DNA of 64,000 bases from Vampirovibrio sp. GTDB lineage: Bacteria; Cyanobacteriota; Vampirovibrionia; Vampirovibrionales; JAJTHC01. Under the pieces are notes generated by a model, which saw only the letters and a program-made list of their open reading frames with translations, did not search any database and was not told the DNA's origin. Positions within the stretch are counted from its first letter, which is position 1. Each line of letters begins with the position of its first letter. Positions 35,993 through 44,277 of this stretch are shown here, piece after piece. A program made the translations under genes and the position numbers. Location: the NCBI GenBank assembly GCA_024998755.1, contig JACEUU010000003.1:744001-808000 (forward strand), written 5' to 3'.

Positions 35993-37207
35993 TTAGTCTG
36001 TTGGGTCAGTTTCTTCGACTATTTCGTTCAACGGTAGTTCGCTACCATCTGGTAGTGGTGGCTCATCTGTACTGTTTTTTTTAACCGCAGGGGATGCTAA
36101 TTTAGCAATATTCAGTGTCCAACCTTGGGAAACCATTGTGCGTGTTTCAAGCAAGGCTTGGCGTTGTTCTTCTGTAATAATGGGTGTTTTTACAGATTGG
36201 GTAGCTGCACTAGTAAGCTCATCGCTTAGGTCTAAAGTGGTTTCATCTATCATTTTTGGGGTAGTTATTGGTTTAAATAGCAGTTTATCTAACGCTTTTA
36301 GGTTGATTTTAGCCACTTTAGGCCATAAACCAAACGCTTCAATACACTGGTTTAACTTAGCAGATTCATAATCATAGTTACGCTTTAGGCTTGCCGTCAT
36401 TACTTCCCCTGTAGAAGCTTGAATGGGGACGCCACCTTCGGTGAAATATAATTTAAAGACTTCTTTCAAATCCGCCATTTCAGCTTGCAACGTTTGAGCA
36501 GCCTTGCTTAAGCGAATATAGCGTTCTAATAAATACGGTACATTGTCTAATTGAGAAAACTTCCAAGCATTTTTTTGGATATACAATTGCTTCAGTCTAT
36601 CAAAAACTGTTGCCAACTGCTCCGCATCATCTAATGCCCGATGGTTCACAAAACTTTCAATGCCAAACCGTGCAGAAAGCGAAGAAAGCCCGTGAGATTG
36701 TTCTTCGGGGAACACCGCTTTATACAATTCCAATGTGCAAATACGAGGGTTTAAAAACCGTTTACCCAAATGCTTTTTGTAGGCTTCTGTAATAAAACTA
36801 TAATCAAAAATAACGCTATGGGCGGCGTAGGGTAAATCCCCAATAAACGCTTCAAATTGCGGAATTACTTCTGCCATGGTGGGGGCAGTTTCCACCATTT
36901 CTTGAGATATATGATGTATTTTAAAACTAGAATGCCGAATGGGTTGTTCTGGGTTGACTAAAGTGGAAAAACGCTCGATAATTTCGCCATTGTACAGTTT
37001 AACTGCGGCAATTTCGATAATTTTTTCTACTTTATGATCTAACCCCGTCGTTTCTGTATCTAAAATAACGATAGGCCCATCGCTCAGTAACGCTTTAGGG
37101 TGAAAGCTGGTTTCTGGATGTTCAAGCCATTCCAATTGCTGAGAACGAGGGGTATTCCATTTTTTTGGCTTGGAAGTGATTACTACTTCGGGCTGGTCTT
37201 CTGGCAT
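35993..37207 (-). CDS. DnaQ-like DEDDh 3'-5' exonuclease
   Basis: The exonuclease domain (about residues 42-215) shows VILDTETTGLDHKVEKIIEI, the second acidic motif AAHSVIFDYSFI and the catalytic His block VNHRALDDAEQLA. This matches the epsilon-subunit/PolC-type family, which proofreads or trims DNA or RNA. The remaining 190 residues are unrecognised and end in an acidic Pro-rich tail. The ATG at 37207 is preferred to the TTG-type start at 37228. It lies directly downstream of the FlbD-like gene and may share its transcript. Confidence 0.9.
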   Translation of the reverse strand: MPEDQPEVVITSKPKKWNTPRSQQLEWLEHPETSFHPKALLSDGPIVILDTETTGLDHKVEKIIEIAAVKLYNGEIIERFSTLVNPEQPIRHSSFKIHHISQEMVETAPTMAEVIPQFEAFIGDLPYAAHSVIFDYSFITEAYKKHLGKRFLNPRICTLELYKAVFPEEQSHGLSSLSARFGIESFVNHRALDDAEQLATVFDRLKQLYIQKNAWKFSQLDNVPYLLERYIRLSKAAQTLQAEMADLKEVFKLYFTEGGVPIQASTGEVMTASLKRNYDYESAKLNQCIEAFGLWPKVAKINLKALDKLLFKPITTPKMIDETTLDLSDELTSAATQSVKTPIITEEQRQALLETRTMVSQGWTLNIAKLASPAVKKNSTDEPPLPDGSELPLNEIVEETDPTD

Positions 37208-37241
37208 TAGACACTTTCTAAACAACACAGTGTGATAAGGG

Positions 37242-37436
37242 TTACAACGCCGTTTGTTGACGAATTAATCGTTGGTAATCCATAAACAACTCTCTCACTT
37301 CTCGAGCCGTTTCAGAAACCAGCAATTTTTCGCCTGTTTGTAACGTAATAACCGTATCGGGTGTTGCTTCTACGGTTTTAATAACGTCAGGATTTAGGTA
37401 AACCGTAGCCCCTGACAAATAGGTAAGTGTAAGCAT
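37242..37436 (-). CDS. FlbD-family small protein
   Basis: A 64-residue protein matching the flagellar FlbD family: LTYLSGATVYLNPDVIKTVE, then TPDTVITLQTGEKLLVSE, and a C-terminal helix REVRELFMDYQRLI. The family is named from flagellar operons, and its role is unclear. No other flagellar gene is in this window; here it lies between rpmJ and an exonuclease gene. Confidence 0.83.
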   Translation of the reverse strand: MLTLTYLSGATVYLNPDVIKTVEATPDTVITLQTGEKLLVSETAREVRELFMDYQRLIRQQTAL

Positions 37437-37562
37437 TGTTAAAATAAACCCATTGTAACCAGTACGATTATTTTATTTTTAGTACTGGTTACTCGTGAAA
37501 AATTGAATTAATTGTAGTCTACTTTAAAAAAGCACGAGGGGGGGGGCATAAGCCCTCAGCAA

Positions 37563-37676
37563 TTACCCTTGGCGTTGCTTGTGCTTAGGGTTAATGCAAA
37601 TAACAGCAACCCGTCCACGACGACGAATCACTTTGCAGTGTTCACAAATTTTCTTAACAGACGTACGTACTTTCAT
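37563..37676 (-). CDS. rpmJ: Ribosomal protein bL36
   Basis: A 37-residue protein, [20 protein letters not shown] followed by [17 protein letters not shown]. It is the zinc-binding C-C-C-H form of L36, complete and standard in length. It follows infA by about 110 bases, the normal spc-operon order. Confidence 0.97.
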   Translation of the reverse strand: MKVRTSVKKICEHCKVIRRRGRVAVICINPKHKQRQG

Positions 37677-37785
37677 TTGAAAAAGTTCCTTAATAGAAAT
37701 TTAAAGTAATAAGAGGGTTAAAACTATAAAGTAGTTTAGTTGAAACACACGGTAAAAGCAAAGAAGTCTTTACCATTGCGTTACG

Positions 37786-38007
37786 TTATTTTACACGATA
37801 AGTAATTCTACCGCGGGTTAAATCATACGGTGAAAGTTCTACTTTCACTTTATCGCCAGGCAAAATACGGATGAAGTTCTTCCGAATTCGCCCTGAAATA
37901 TGGGCAAGTACTTCAATACCATTTTGAAGATTTACCCGAAACATGGCATTAGGTAAGGCTTCGGTAATCGTACCTTCCATTTCAATTACATCACTTGACA
38001 TCATCAT
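37786..38007 (-). CDS. infA: Translation initiation factor IF-1
   Basis: A single OB-fold protein. [38 protein letters not shown] and [14 protein letters not shown] are the standard IF-1 blocks. It binds the ribosomal A site during initiation. The start is unusual: three tandem ATG codons preceded by TTG, so the product begins MMMSSD from the first ATG. A tandem-ATG start on an initiation factor gene is notable given how common such starts are here. Confidence 0.97.
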   Translation of the reverse strand: MMMSSDVIEMEGTITEALPNAMFRVNLQNGIEVLAHISGRIRKNFIRILPGDKVKVELSPYDLTRGRITYRVK

Positions 38008-38166
38008 CAATTTAAGGTGTTCCTATTCTTTCTTTTAAATATAAGTGCTGTTGGTAATAATGGGCTGGTGGTGCAGATTCTAGGTGCTGGTAAAATAGTA
38101 ACAACGTAAAACGTTTACGTTTTCTCGCTCTGCGGATGCCCGTTAGAGCGTTATTACCAACAGTAT

Positions 38167-38985
38167 CTAAGCCTTGGTTGGCGGAAAATAGCGGAAAGGG
38201 CCGCTAGGTAAACACGTTAATATTTCTGCATCACCCTCTTCTGTAATCAGAATGGTATGTTCAAAATGGGCTGAAGGCGACCCGTCGGAAGTAACAACCG
38301 TCCAGCCATCTTCTAGGGTAATTACTTTATCGGTGCCCATGCAAAACATGGGTTCAATGGCCAAGGTATTGCCGGCTTGCAACATGGGGCCTCTAACGCC
38401 AGTTCGGTAGTTATGAATAAACGGTTCTTCGTGTAGTTTGTAGCCTACGCTATGCCCGCCGTATTCTTTCACTAACCCGAAATTGTAGGTTAAATTGGTG
38501 TCTTCTACCGCACCAGAAACATCTTCTAAATAATTGCCAGCACGGGCTTGGGCGATTGAAGCATACAAAGCTTCTTCGGTTGCTTGAAGCACCCGCATAG
38601 TAGCTTCATCTACCTTGCCTACAGGAATGGTTAATGCGGCATCTGCCACCATGCCTTGGTAGGTAGCCCCTACATCGACGCTAATAATATCACCATCTTT
38701 TAACACATCTTCTGCACACGGAATACCGTGAACGACTCGGTCATTAATAGATGTACATAATGTGGCGGGAAATCCGTGATACCCTTTAAACGTAGGCAAT
38801 GCTTTTTCTTCCCGAATTAAGGCTTCGGCGGCAATATCTAAATCCAAAGTGCTCACACCAGGTTTCGCCATTTCTCGCATTAAAGCGTGCACCTTGGCTA
38901 CAATGAGCCCTGCTTGCCGCATCAATTTAATATCATGCCGAGATTTTTTATTAATTTTAGTTGAACTGCTGAGTTGAATACCCAT
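38167..38985 (-). CDS. map: Methionine aminopeptidase type I
   Basis: Removes the N-terminal Met from new proteins. The pita-bread metal ligands are seen: SVDVGATYQGMVADAA (two Asp), YGGHSVGYKLHEEPFI (His), LAIEPMF (Glu) and HFEHTILITEEG (Glu). At 272 residues it is slightly long, with a basic N-terminal extension. It lies in the usual place after adk. In a genome with many Met-Met-Met starts its trimming behaviour is of interest. Confidence 0.97.
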   Translation of the reverse strand: MGIQLSSSTKINKKSRHDIKLMRQAGLIVAKVHALMREMAKPGVSTLDLDIAAEALIREEKALPTFKGYHGFPATLCTSINDRVVHGIPCAEDVLKDGDIISVDVGATYQGMVADAALTIPVGKVDEATMRVLQATEEALYASIAQARAGNYLEDVSGAVEDTNLTYNFGLVKEYGGHSVGYKLHEEPFIHNYRTGVRGPMLQAGNTLAIEPMFCMGTDKVITLEDGWTVVTSDGSPSAHFEHTILITEEGDAEILTCLPSGPFRYFPPTKA

Positions 38986-39019
38986 TGCTGTTAATGGCTC
39001 CTTGCGTGTTTTCGATTGA

Positions 39020-39757
39020 CTAAACGGCGGCGGATGCAGGCTTTAAATAGCTATCCATCACTGTACAAAGTTCTTGACTAATTTGGGCGACGGGGGCATC
39101 GCCATTAATCGTTTTAAGCAACCCTTTATCTTCAAAATAGGTCAGTACCGGCACTGTTTCCAAAGCATAGCCCGCCAAGCGAATTTGCACTTTTTCGGGT
39201 TGGTCATCGGTTCTATGTTCCAAATGCACACCACCGCAAACATCACATACATCAGCTTTCGCTGGTGGCTTTGAAGCTAAATTGTAAATAGCCCCACAAT
39301 CAGCACAAATCCGACGATTAGCCGCCCGTTCCACAATGGCTTCATTAGGCACATTTAAATAGATAGCCGCAGCCATTTTTGCACCAGTAGCTTCACACAT
39401 CGCCATCAGGGCTTCGGTTTGCTCTACATTGCGAGGAAAGCCATCCAGAATAAAGCCTAATGGTTCATTGTCTTTCGGTGCATTCAGTTTGAGCTGTTTT
39501 TCAATGCCGTCTTTTAAAACGTCAATCACAATGCCAATATCCACCAATTGACCTTGAGCTAACCGTTCCTGCACTTTCAAGCCCAACGGAGACGCTTCCT
39601 TAGCGATAGCTCTTAATAAAGACCCCATATCTACCCGAGGCATGCCATAACGGGTAGCCAACAAGGAAGTTTGAGTCCCCTTACCACCATTAGGCGGGGC
39701 AATAAAGGGAAAGAACAGCACGGAAGATAAGTCAGATTGCGACGTTGTCATCATCAT
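39020..39757 (-). CDS. adk: Adenylate kinase
   Basis: Makes 2 ADP from ATP and AMP. The P-loop reads APPNGGKGTQTSLLA rather than GAPGAGKGTQ, keeping the GKGT core. GFILDGFPRNVEQTEAL and the LID zinc site (ICADCGAIYN ... CDVCGG) are clear, and the final YFEDKGLLKTINGD is standard. The 245-residue length includes an N-terminal extension. The gene starts with three tandem ATGs, and the first overlaps the secY stop as TAATG, so translation is probably coupled. Confidence 0.95.
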   Translation of the reverse strand: MMMTTSQSDLSSVLFFPFIAPPNGGKGTQTSLLATRYGMPRVDMGSLLRAIAKEASPLGLKVQERLAQGQLVDIGIVIDVLKDGIEKQLKLNAPKDNEPLGFILDGFPRNVEQTEALMAMCEATGAKMAAAIYLNVPNEAIVERAANRRICADCGAIYNLASKPPAKADVCDVCGGVHLEHRTDDQPEKVQIRLAGYALETVPVLTYFEDKGLLKTINGDAPVAQISQELCTVMDSYLKPASAAV

Positions 39758-41133
39758 TATTTTAAAAATCCTTCATATTGTTTCACCATCAGGTGAACTT
39801 TAATTTGATTCATGGTATCCAAAGCCACACCGACCATAATAATGAGTGCGGTAGACCCTAAACCGGCTAAGGTTGAAATACCAGTAAAACTAGTTGCCGA
39901 ACTAGCAACCAAGGTAATAATTGCCAAGAAAACCGCCCCAATAAAGATAATCCGATTGAGGATAACGGCTAAATAGTCGCCAGTAGGTACACCAGGCTTA
40001 ACACCGGGTATGGCGTTGCCGTATTTCTTCAAGCTGGTTGCTATTTCTTTGGGTTGCATATTGGGGCTAATGGAAGCGGAAAAATACGAGAAGAAGATAA
40101 TCAACACGAATTGAACACCCATAAACCAAAACGAACCAGGTGAAAAATTTACCTTATACCACTGAATGGCATCAAGAATCCAACCTTTAGGGTTAGTCGC
40201 CATTACAAGCCCCACTAAGGTTTGCGGAAATGCCAACAATGCAAAGGTAAAAATAATCGGCATAACACCAGCGGGGTTAATTTTAAAGGGAATAAACGAA
40301 GTACCCGCCCCATACTGCTTAGAACCGACCGAACGCTTGGCTTGTATAATAAACACCTTGCGGAAGGCTTCTTGCAAAATAATGATGGCAACCATCATCG
40401 CCAAATAAATCGCTAATAATATTACTAAAGAGAAAGACCGTTGGGGATCGCCTTCAACTAACTGAGCCGTTTGCGTAGCGTAGAAAGGTAACCCTGCCAA
40501 AACACCGACAAAAATCAACATTGAACTGCCATTGCCAATGCCTTTTTCAGTAATTAATTCTGAAAGCCACAAAGTAAACAACGAACCTGCTACTAAAGCG
40601 GTCGTTGCTAGTACATAAAAAATGGTCGGCTCAACACCCAGTTGTAATACATTGGGATTTGAAGCAAAAAGTTTTACCACCACTAATGACTGAACCAACG
40701 CCAATGCCACAGACAAATACCGAGTAATTTGAGCTAATTGTCTTCTGCCGGCTTCGCCTTCATCTTTTTGCATTTCTTCCAACCGAGGAACAACCGCCGT
40801 TAACAGCTGAATGACAATGGAAGCCGTTATATAAGGGCTAATGCCCAATGCTACAACAGAAAGGCTCGTTAATGCACCGCCCGAAAATAAATCCAAAAAA
40901 CCAAGTACCGCATTATTCTTAGCCAACAAAGCCAAAGCTTGAGGATTAACGCCCCAAACAGGAATTTGTGCACACAAACGATAAACGGCAACAGCCCCTA
41001 ACGTAAAGAAAATCTTTTGTTTAAGATCATTCACTTGACGACCCGTTTCAGCGTCTTTTTGAAACAGGGGTGATAAAAAATTTAGTGGAGACGATGATTT
41101 CAACGTGAAAACCCCTTTAATAAAACGAAACAA
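39757..41133 (-). CDS. secY: Preprotein translocase channel SecY
   Basis: A 458-residue protein with ten predicted membrane helices. Diagnostic stretches: LGISPYITASIVIQLL, the cytoplasmic LTVVRR-type loop, GNGSSMLIFVGVLAGLP and the PTGDYL-like KPGVPTGDYLAVILNRI before helix ten. It forms the plasma-membrane channel with SecE and SecG. It is followed by adk with a 1-base overlap. Confidence 0.98.
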   Translation of the reverse strand: MFRFIKGVFTLKSSSPLNFLSPLFQKDAETGRQVNDLKQKIFFTLGAVAVYRLCAQIPVWGVNPQALALLAKNNAVLGFLDLFSGGALTSLSVVALGISPYITASIVIQLLTAVVPRLEEMQKDEGEAGRRQLAQITRYLSVALALVQSLVVVKLFASNPNVLQLGVEPTIFYVLATTALVAGSLFTLWLSELITEKGIGNGSSMLIFVGVLAGLPFYATQTAQLVEGDPQRSFSLVILLAIYLAMMVAIIILQEAFRKVFIIQAKRSVGSKQYGAGTSFIPFKINPAGVMPIIFTFALLAFPQTLVGLVMATNPKGWILDAIQWYKVNFSPGSFWFMGVQFVLIIFFSYFSASISPNMQPKEIATSLKKYGNAIPGVKPGVPTGDYLAVILNRIIFIGAVFLAIITLVASSATSFTGISTLAGLGSTALIIMVGVALDTMNQIKVHLMVKQYEGFLK

Positions 41134-41301
41134 CCATTGAGCGAAAGTTTTTTGATCACTTCTGTCATTCTATAGCAAGTGGCTTCATAAGAGAATAGAC
41201 TAATCGTAGTAAAGCAATCAAGAGTCAGTAAAGTCATTCTACCATTGCTTTACTACACAATATAGTCTTTTTTTATATACAGCTTGAAGCAGATGGCACG
41301 C

Positions 41302-41802
41302 TTACGCAAGTAATGGCAAAACAGGACCCGCTACTAAATCCAACTTACCGCCAGCAGCAGTAAGCTTTTCAGCAGCACCCGGTGAAGCATAATGAACTTG
41401 AACCGTTACCGCTTTGGTTACAGCACCATTGCCTAATAACCGAATACCATCACAATCAGTAGGCCAAACACCAGCCGCTTTTAAATCACGGTAAGTTAAG
41501 GCTTTTTGACCTTTGGTTAGATATTTTTCAATATCGCCCACATTCAATTCAAGCCAAACACGTTGGTTAGGCTGAGGAAATGTACGAAACTTAGGAATAC
41601 GACGGTATAAAGGCATTTGACCACCTTCAAAACCACGTTTGGAAGAACGGCCAGCCCGTTGACCTTCACCGTTGTTACCACGGTTAGCCGTTTTGCCCGA
41701 ACCAGACGCCATACCACGCCCTACACGATTTTTCTTCTTAACAGCCCCTTTTGCTGGGCGAATATCAGTTAGTGTCAACACTTGTACTTCAGTAGACATC
41801 AT
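41302..41802 (-). CDS. rplO: Ribosomal protein uL15
   Basis: A 166-residue protein with the conserved N-terminal RVGRGMASGSGKTANRGNNG stretch, then GGQMPLYRRIPK and, at the C-terminus, the V-HYASPGAAEKLTAAGGK domain. It belongs to the large subunit. It begins with two tandem ATG codons. The gap to secY (about 170 bases) is long for this operon. Confidence 0.97.
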   Translation of the reverse strand: MMSTEVQVLTLTDIRPAKGAVKKKNRVGRGMASGSGKTANRGNNGEGQRAGRSSKRGFEGGQMPLYRRIPKFRTFPQPNQRVWLELNVGDIEKYLTKGQKALTYRDLKAAGVWPTDCDGIRLLGNGAVTKAVTVQVHYASPGAAEKLTAAGGKLDLVAGPVLPLLA

Positions 41803-41825
41803 TTTAATTGGTCTTTCCTGCCGCT

Positions 41826-41983
41826 TGGGCTTTAGAAAACTCTGAGAAAGCCTCCATAAGGCGTGCTAACTTCGTTACTGCGGTACTCAAATCCTCATGT
41901 ACTTCCTTGTACACTGTGGTTTTCCGTTCCTCGTGCTAGTTATCTCATCCTTCTGAAATCTTTCCCAGAACTTCCTTTACTAG
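41826..41983. repeat. Family B inverted repeat between rpmD and rplO
   Basis: An uninterrupted copy of the element at 4592 without the double-hairpin inserts. The left arm GAAAACTCTGAGAAAGCCTC and the right arm with CTTTCCCAGAACTTCC pair imperfectly. Its presence inside a ribosomal operon shows the family tolerates transcribed positions. Confidence 0.8.
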
Positions 41984-41985
41984 AA

Positions 41986-42177
41986 TTAAGCTTCTTCAAT
42001 AGTAAGCAAATGCTTAACAGCGTTCAACATACCCCGAATAATCGGCGTATCCGCATGTTCAACGGTATGGTTTGTTTTACGCAAACCTAAGGCTCTCACT
42101 ACTTTACGTTGGTTTTCAGGACGCCCTAAAACGCTCCTAGTCAACGTTACTTTAATTTTCTTGGCTTCGGTTGCCAT
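41986..42177 (-). CDS. rpmD: Ribosomal protein uL30
   Basis: A 63-residue protein, [20 protein letters not shown] then [20 protein letters not shown], the bacterial L30 pattern. It sits between rpsE and rplO as in the spc operon. It ends right beside a family B repeat. Confidence 0.95.
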   Translation of the reverse strand: MATEAKKIKVTLTRSVLGRPENQRKVVRALGLRKTNHTVEHADTPIIRGMLNAVKHLLTIEEA

Positions 42178-42251
42178 AATATCATAGTCTCCAATAAGGT
42201 TGTTCAGGTGTGTTATTCAACACAAACTAAAAAAGGTAGGGCGAACGCAGC

Positions 42252-42806
42252 CTAGTTAGCAGCTGCTTGCAAATGCAATAACTGGCTCATTGAAATACCA
42301 CGAGCTTCAGCAATTTCTTGGAAGGTACGCAGTTTTCTTAAGCCGTGCATAGTTGCTCTAGCTACGTTTAGCGGAGAACTAGACCCAATCGATTTAGAAA
42401 GCACGTTATGAATCCCTGCCAATTCCAAAACAGCACGAGCCGCACCACCAGCAATAACACCAGTACCTTCTGATGCTGGACGAATAAATACTCTGCTAGC
42501 ACCACCATCACCTTGCACAGGGTGTGGAATAGTTGTTCCAAAACGGGAAACCGTCATTAAATTACGCTTAGCTTGGGTTACGCCTTTTTGAATAGCGCCA
42601 ATAACTTCGCCTGATTTGCCAACACCCATGCCTACTTGACCGTTACCGTTGCCAACAATGACAACCGCACGGAAGCTCATTTTTTTACCGCCCTTAACAA
42701 CCTTGGTTACACGGCGAATTTGAATGACGCGTTCCTGCCATTCTTCTTTGTTTTGGTCTTCTGCTACTGCTTGACCAGCTTTTTTAGATGGGTTTGCATA
42801 CGCCAT
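42252..42806 (-). CDS. rpsE: Ribosomal protein uS5
   Basis: A 184-residue protein with the double-stranded RNA-binding block [20 protein letters not shown], then [20 protein letters not shown] and the C-terminal [20 protein letters not shown] and [18 protein letters not shown]. It is first in the visible operon: rplR, rplF and rpsH do not precede it as they normally do, and 1.47 kb of repeat DNA lies upstream. Confidence 0.97.
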   Translation of the reverse strand: MAYANPSKKAGQAVAEDQNKEEWQERVIQIRRVTKVVKGGKKMSFRAVVIVGNGNGQVGMGVGKSGEVIGAIQKGVTQAKRNLMTVSRFGTTIPHPVQGDGGASRVFIRPASEGTGVIAGGAARAVLELAGIHNVLSKSIGSSSPLNVARATMHGLRKLRTFQEIAEARGISMSQLLHLQAAAN

Positions 42807-44277
42807 TAGGGTGTACTCCGTTTCTTATGTTAGATGCATAATCTGATTATGGGGCTAGGCGAAAAATTCGCCAAACCTATAAAATAGGGGTTAGAATGAT
42901 GTTAAACTTGAGCCTTCGGGTTAGTTAAGGGCTGGAAAAATGTTAGTTGGGCATACATTTTCAACAGCAAATCAAAGTATAACAGGTATTCTTTATAACA
43001 AAAAGAGTGATTACGGCACTATTTTGCAATACTTGTTACTCAACAATATCACAAGGGGTTTTTCGGTGCAAGGATTCGCTTTACGATTGTTACGTTTGGC
43101 AGAATGACCTAAAACTTGATTCTTTGCCCGTTTTTCAACAAGCACTTGAAAATATGTTAGATAATCAAGTTTAAAGCCAGTTTTAGCACCTGAAAACATG
43201 AAGACCCTTTATTGGTAATTGTTTTAGGTAATCCAGTACTAACCCCAACTTGATTCTTTACCACCAATTCAAGTGCTTGTTGAATAAATACCATTTTTTC
43301 AAGAAGCACTTGAATTTTAGGCAGAAAATGAAGTTTAACGCATCACGTTATTCCGAGCGTAGCCGAGGAATTTCCTAAGCGTCTAGGGGGTACTGTTCCC
43401 TCTCCCTTTGGGTGAGGGCTAGGGTGAGGATTTTCTCAGCCCCACTCTAAGATTTTACGTTTTGTTGATTTGCCCTGTAGGGGTTGGTAGCTGTGCCAGC
43501 CCGCCGAAATATTGTAGGAAGGGGGGCGAACGAGCCCGCCTAAAAGGGGAGTGAGCCCCCAAGCCGTTGGTGATGCGAAGCATCGCCAACGGCAAGCTAC
43601 AGGTAGAAATCGAAGGTTGGTCGGGTTCTGTAGGGGCGTAATTTATTACGTCCGCCCCATAATCCCCAAACGGATACCATAAATGGCACCCCCACCCTAG
43701 GGGACGACCTGCGTGTCGTCCCGCCCCATGATGTAACCTGCTTCCGTGTCATTGCGAGCGTAGCCGAGGAGTCTCCTTAACGTCGAATACCCATTCATGG
43801 TTTAAATAGCGTGTTTGGGTTCGCATCATAGACGGGACACCACGGGGGGATGTCCCCTACAGTAATATGATAATTCTCCCTTCGTAGGGGATGCCCCCCG
43901 TGGCATCCCGCACTAAGATTTTAGTCCTAAGCAAAGATTCTGTAGGGGCGGATTACATCCGCCCGTTTCTCAAGCGTTAGTTGCCCCACCCGCAAGGGCG
44001 AAAACCCGCCATTTAGAGGGGGTGTAACTATTTCCTCTCCCTTTAGGAGAGGGCTAGGGTGAGGGCAGGCGGAGTTGAGTGCAAAGCAGGGGGTAACGAC
44101 GGGGTGCGGTGCCCTGCACCACCACCCCGTAACGCCCCAAATTAAAGGCTAGGCAAAGCAACAGATATATGAAATACTATAAATGTAAGGAATTGTAATA
44201 ACCCAGCGTTTATAAGGTCGTTTTTTGTTATACATCGTTGTCAAAAAATTTTTTCCACTAGAAGGGAAAACCACACC
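42807..44277. repeat. 1.47-kb gene-free block of mixed palindromic repeats
   Basis: No convincing gene is seen. From about 43110 to 43330 there are direct and inverted copies of AACTTGATTCTTT and TCAACAAGCACTTGAA. Two copies of a GAGCGTAGCCGAGGA motif lie near 43356 and 43758. A perfect hairpin of about 31 bp (GCCGTTGG...CCAACGGC) lies at 43563-43593. GTAGGGG-family palindromes occur at 43477, 43630, 43697, 43833, 43884 and 43942. The GAGGGCTAGGGTGAGG repeat occurs near 43420 and 44050. The block separates rpsE from an opposite-strand gene and must hold both promoters. Confidence 0.75.

Noticed and set aside
37786..38010. TTG at 38010 as the infA start
   Set aside because: Three ATG codons follow at once, so an ATG start is more likely.
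43011..43199. 62-residue minus-strand ORF upstream of rpsE
   Set aside because: It overlaps dispersed repeats (TCAACAAGCACTTGAA) and shows no recognisable domain or ribosome site.
42807..44277. Possible CRISPR array in the repeat-rich block
   Set aside because: Repeats are of several families, are irregularly spaced and differ in sequence; there is no constant repeat with unique spacers and no cas gene.
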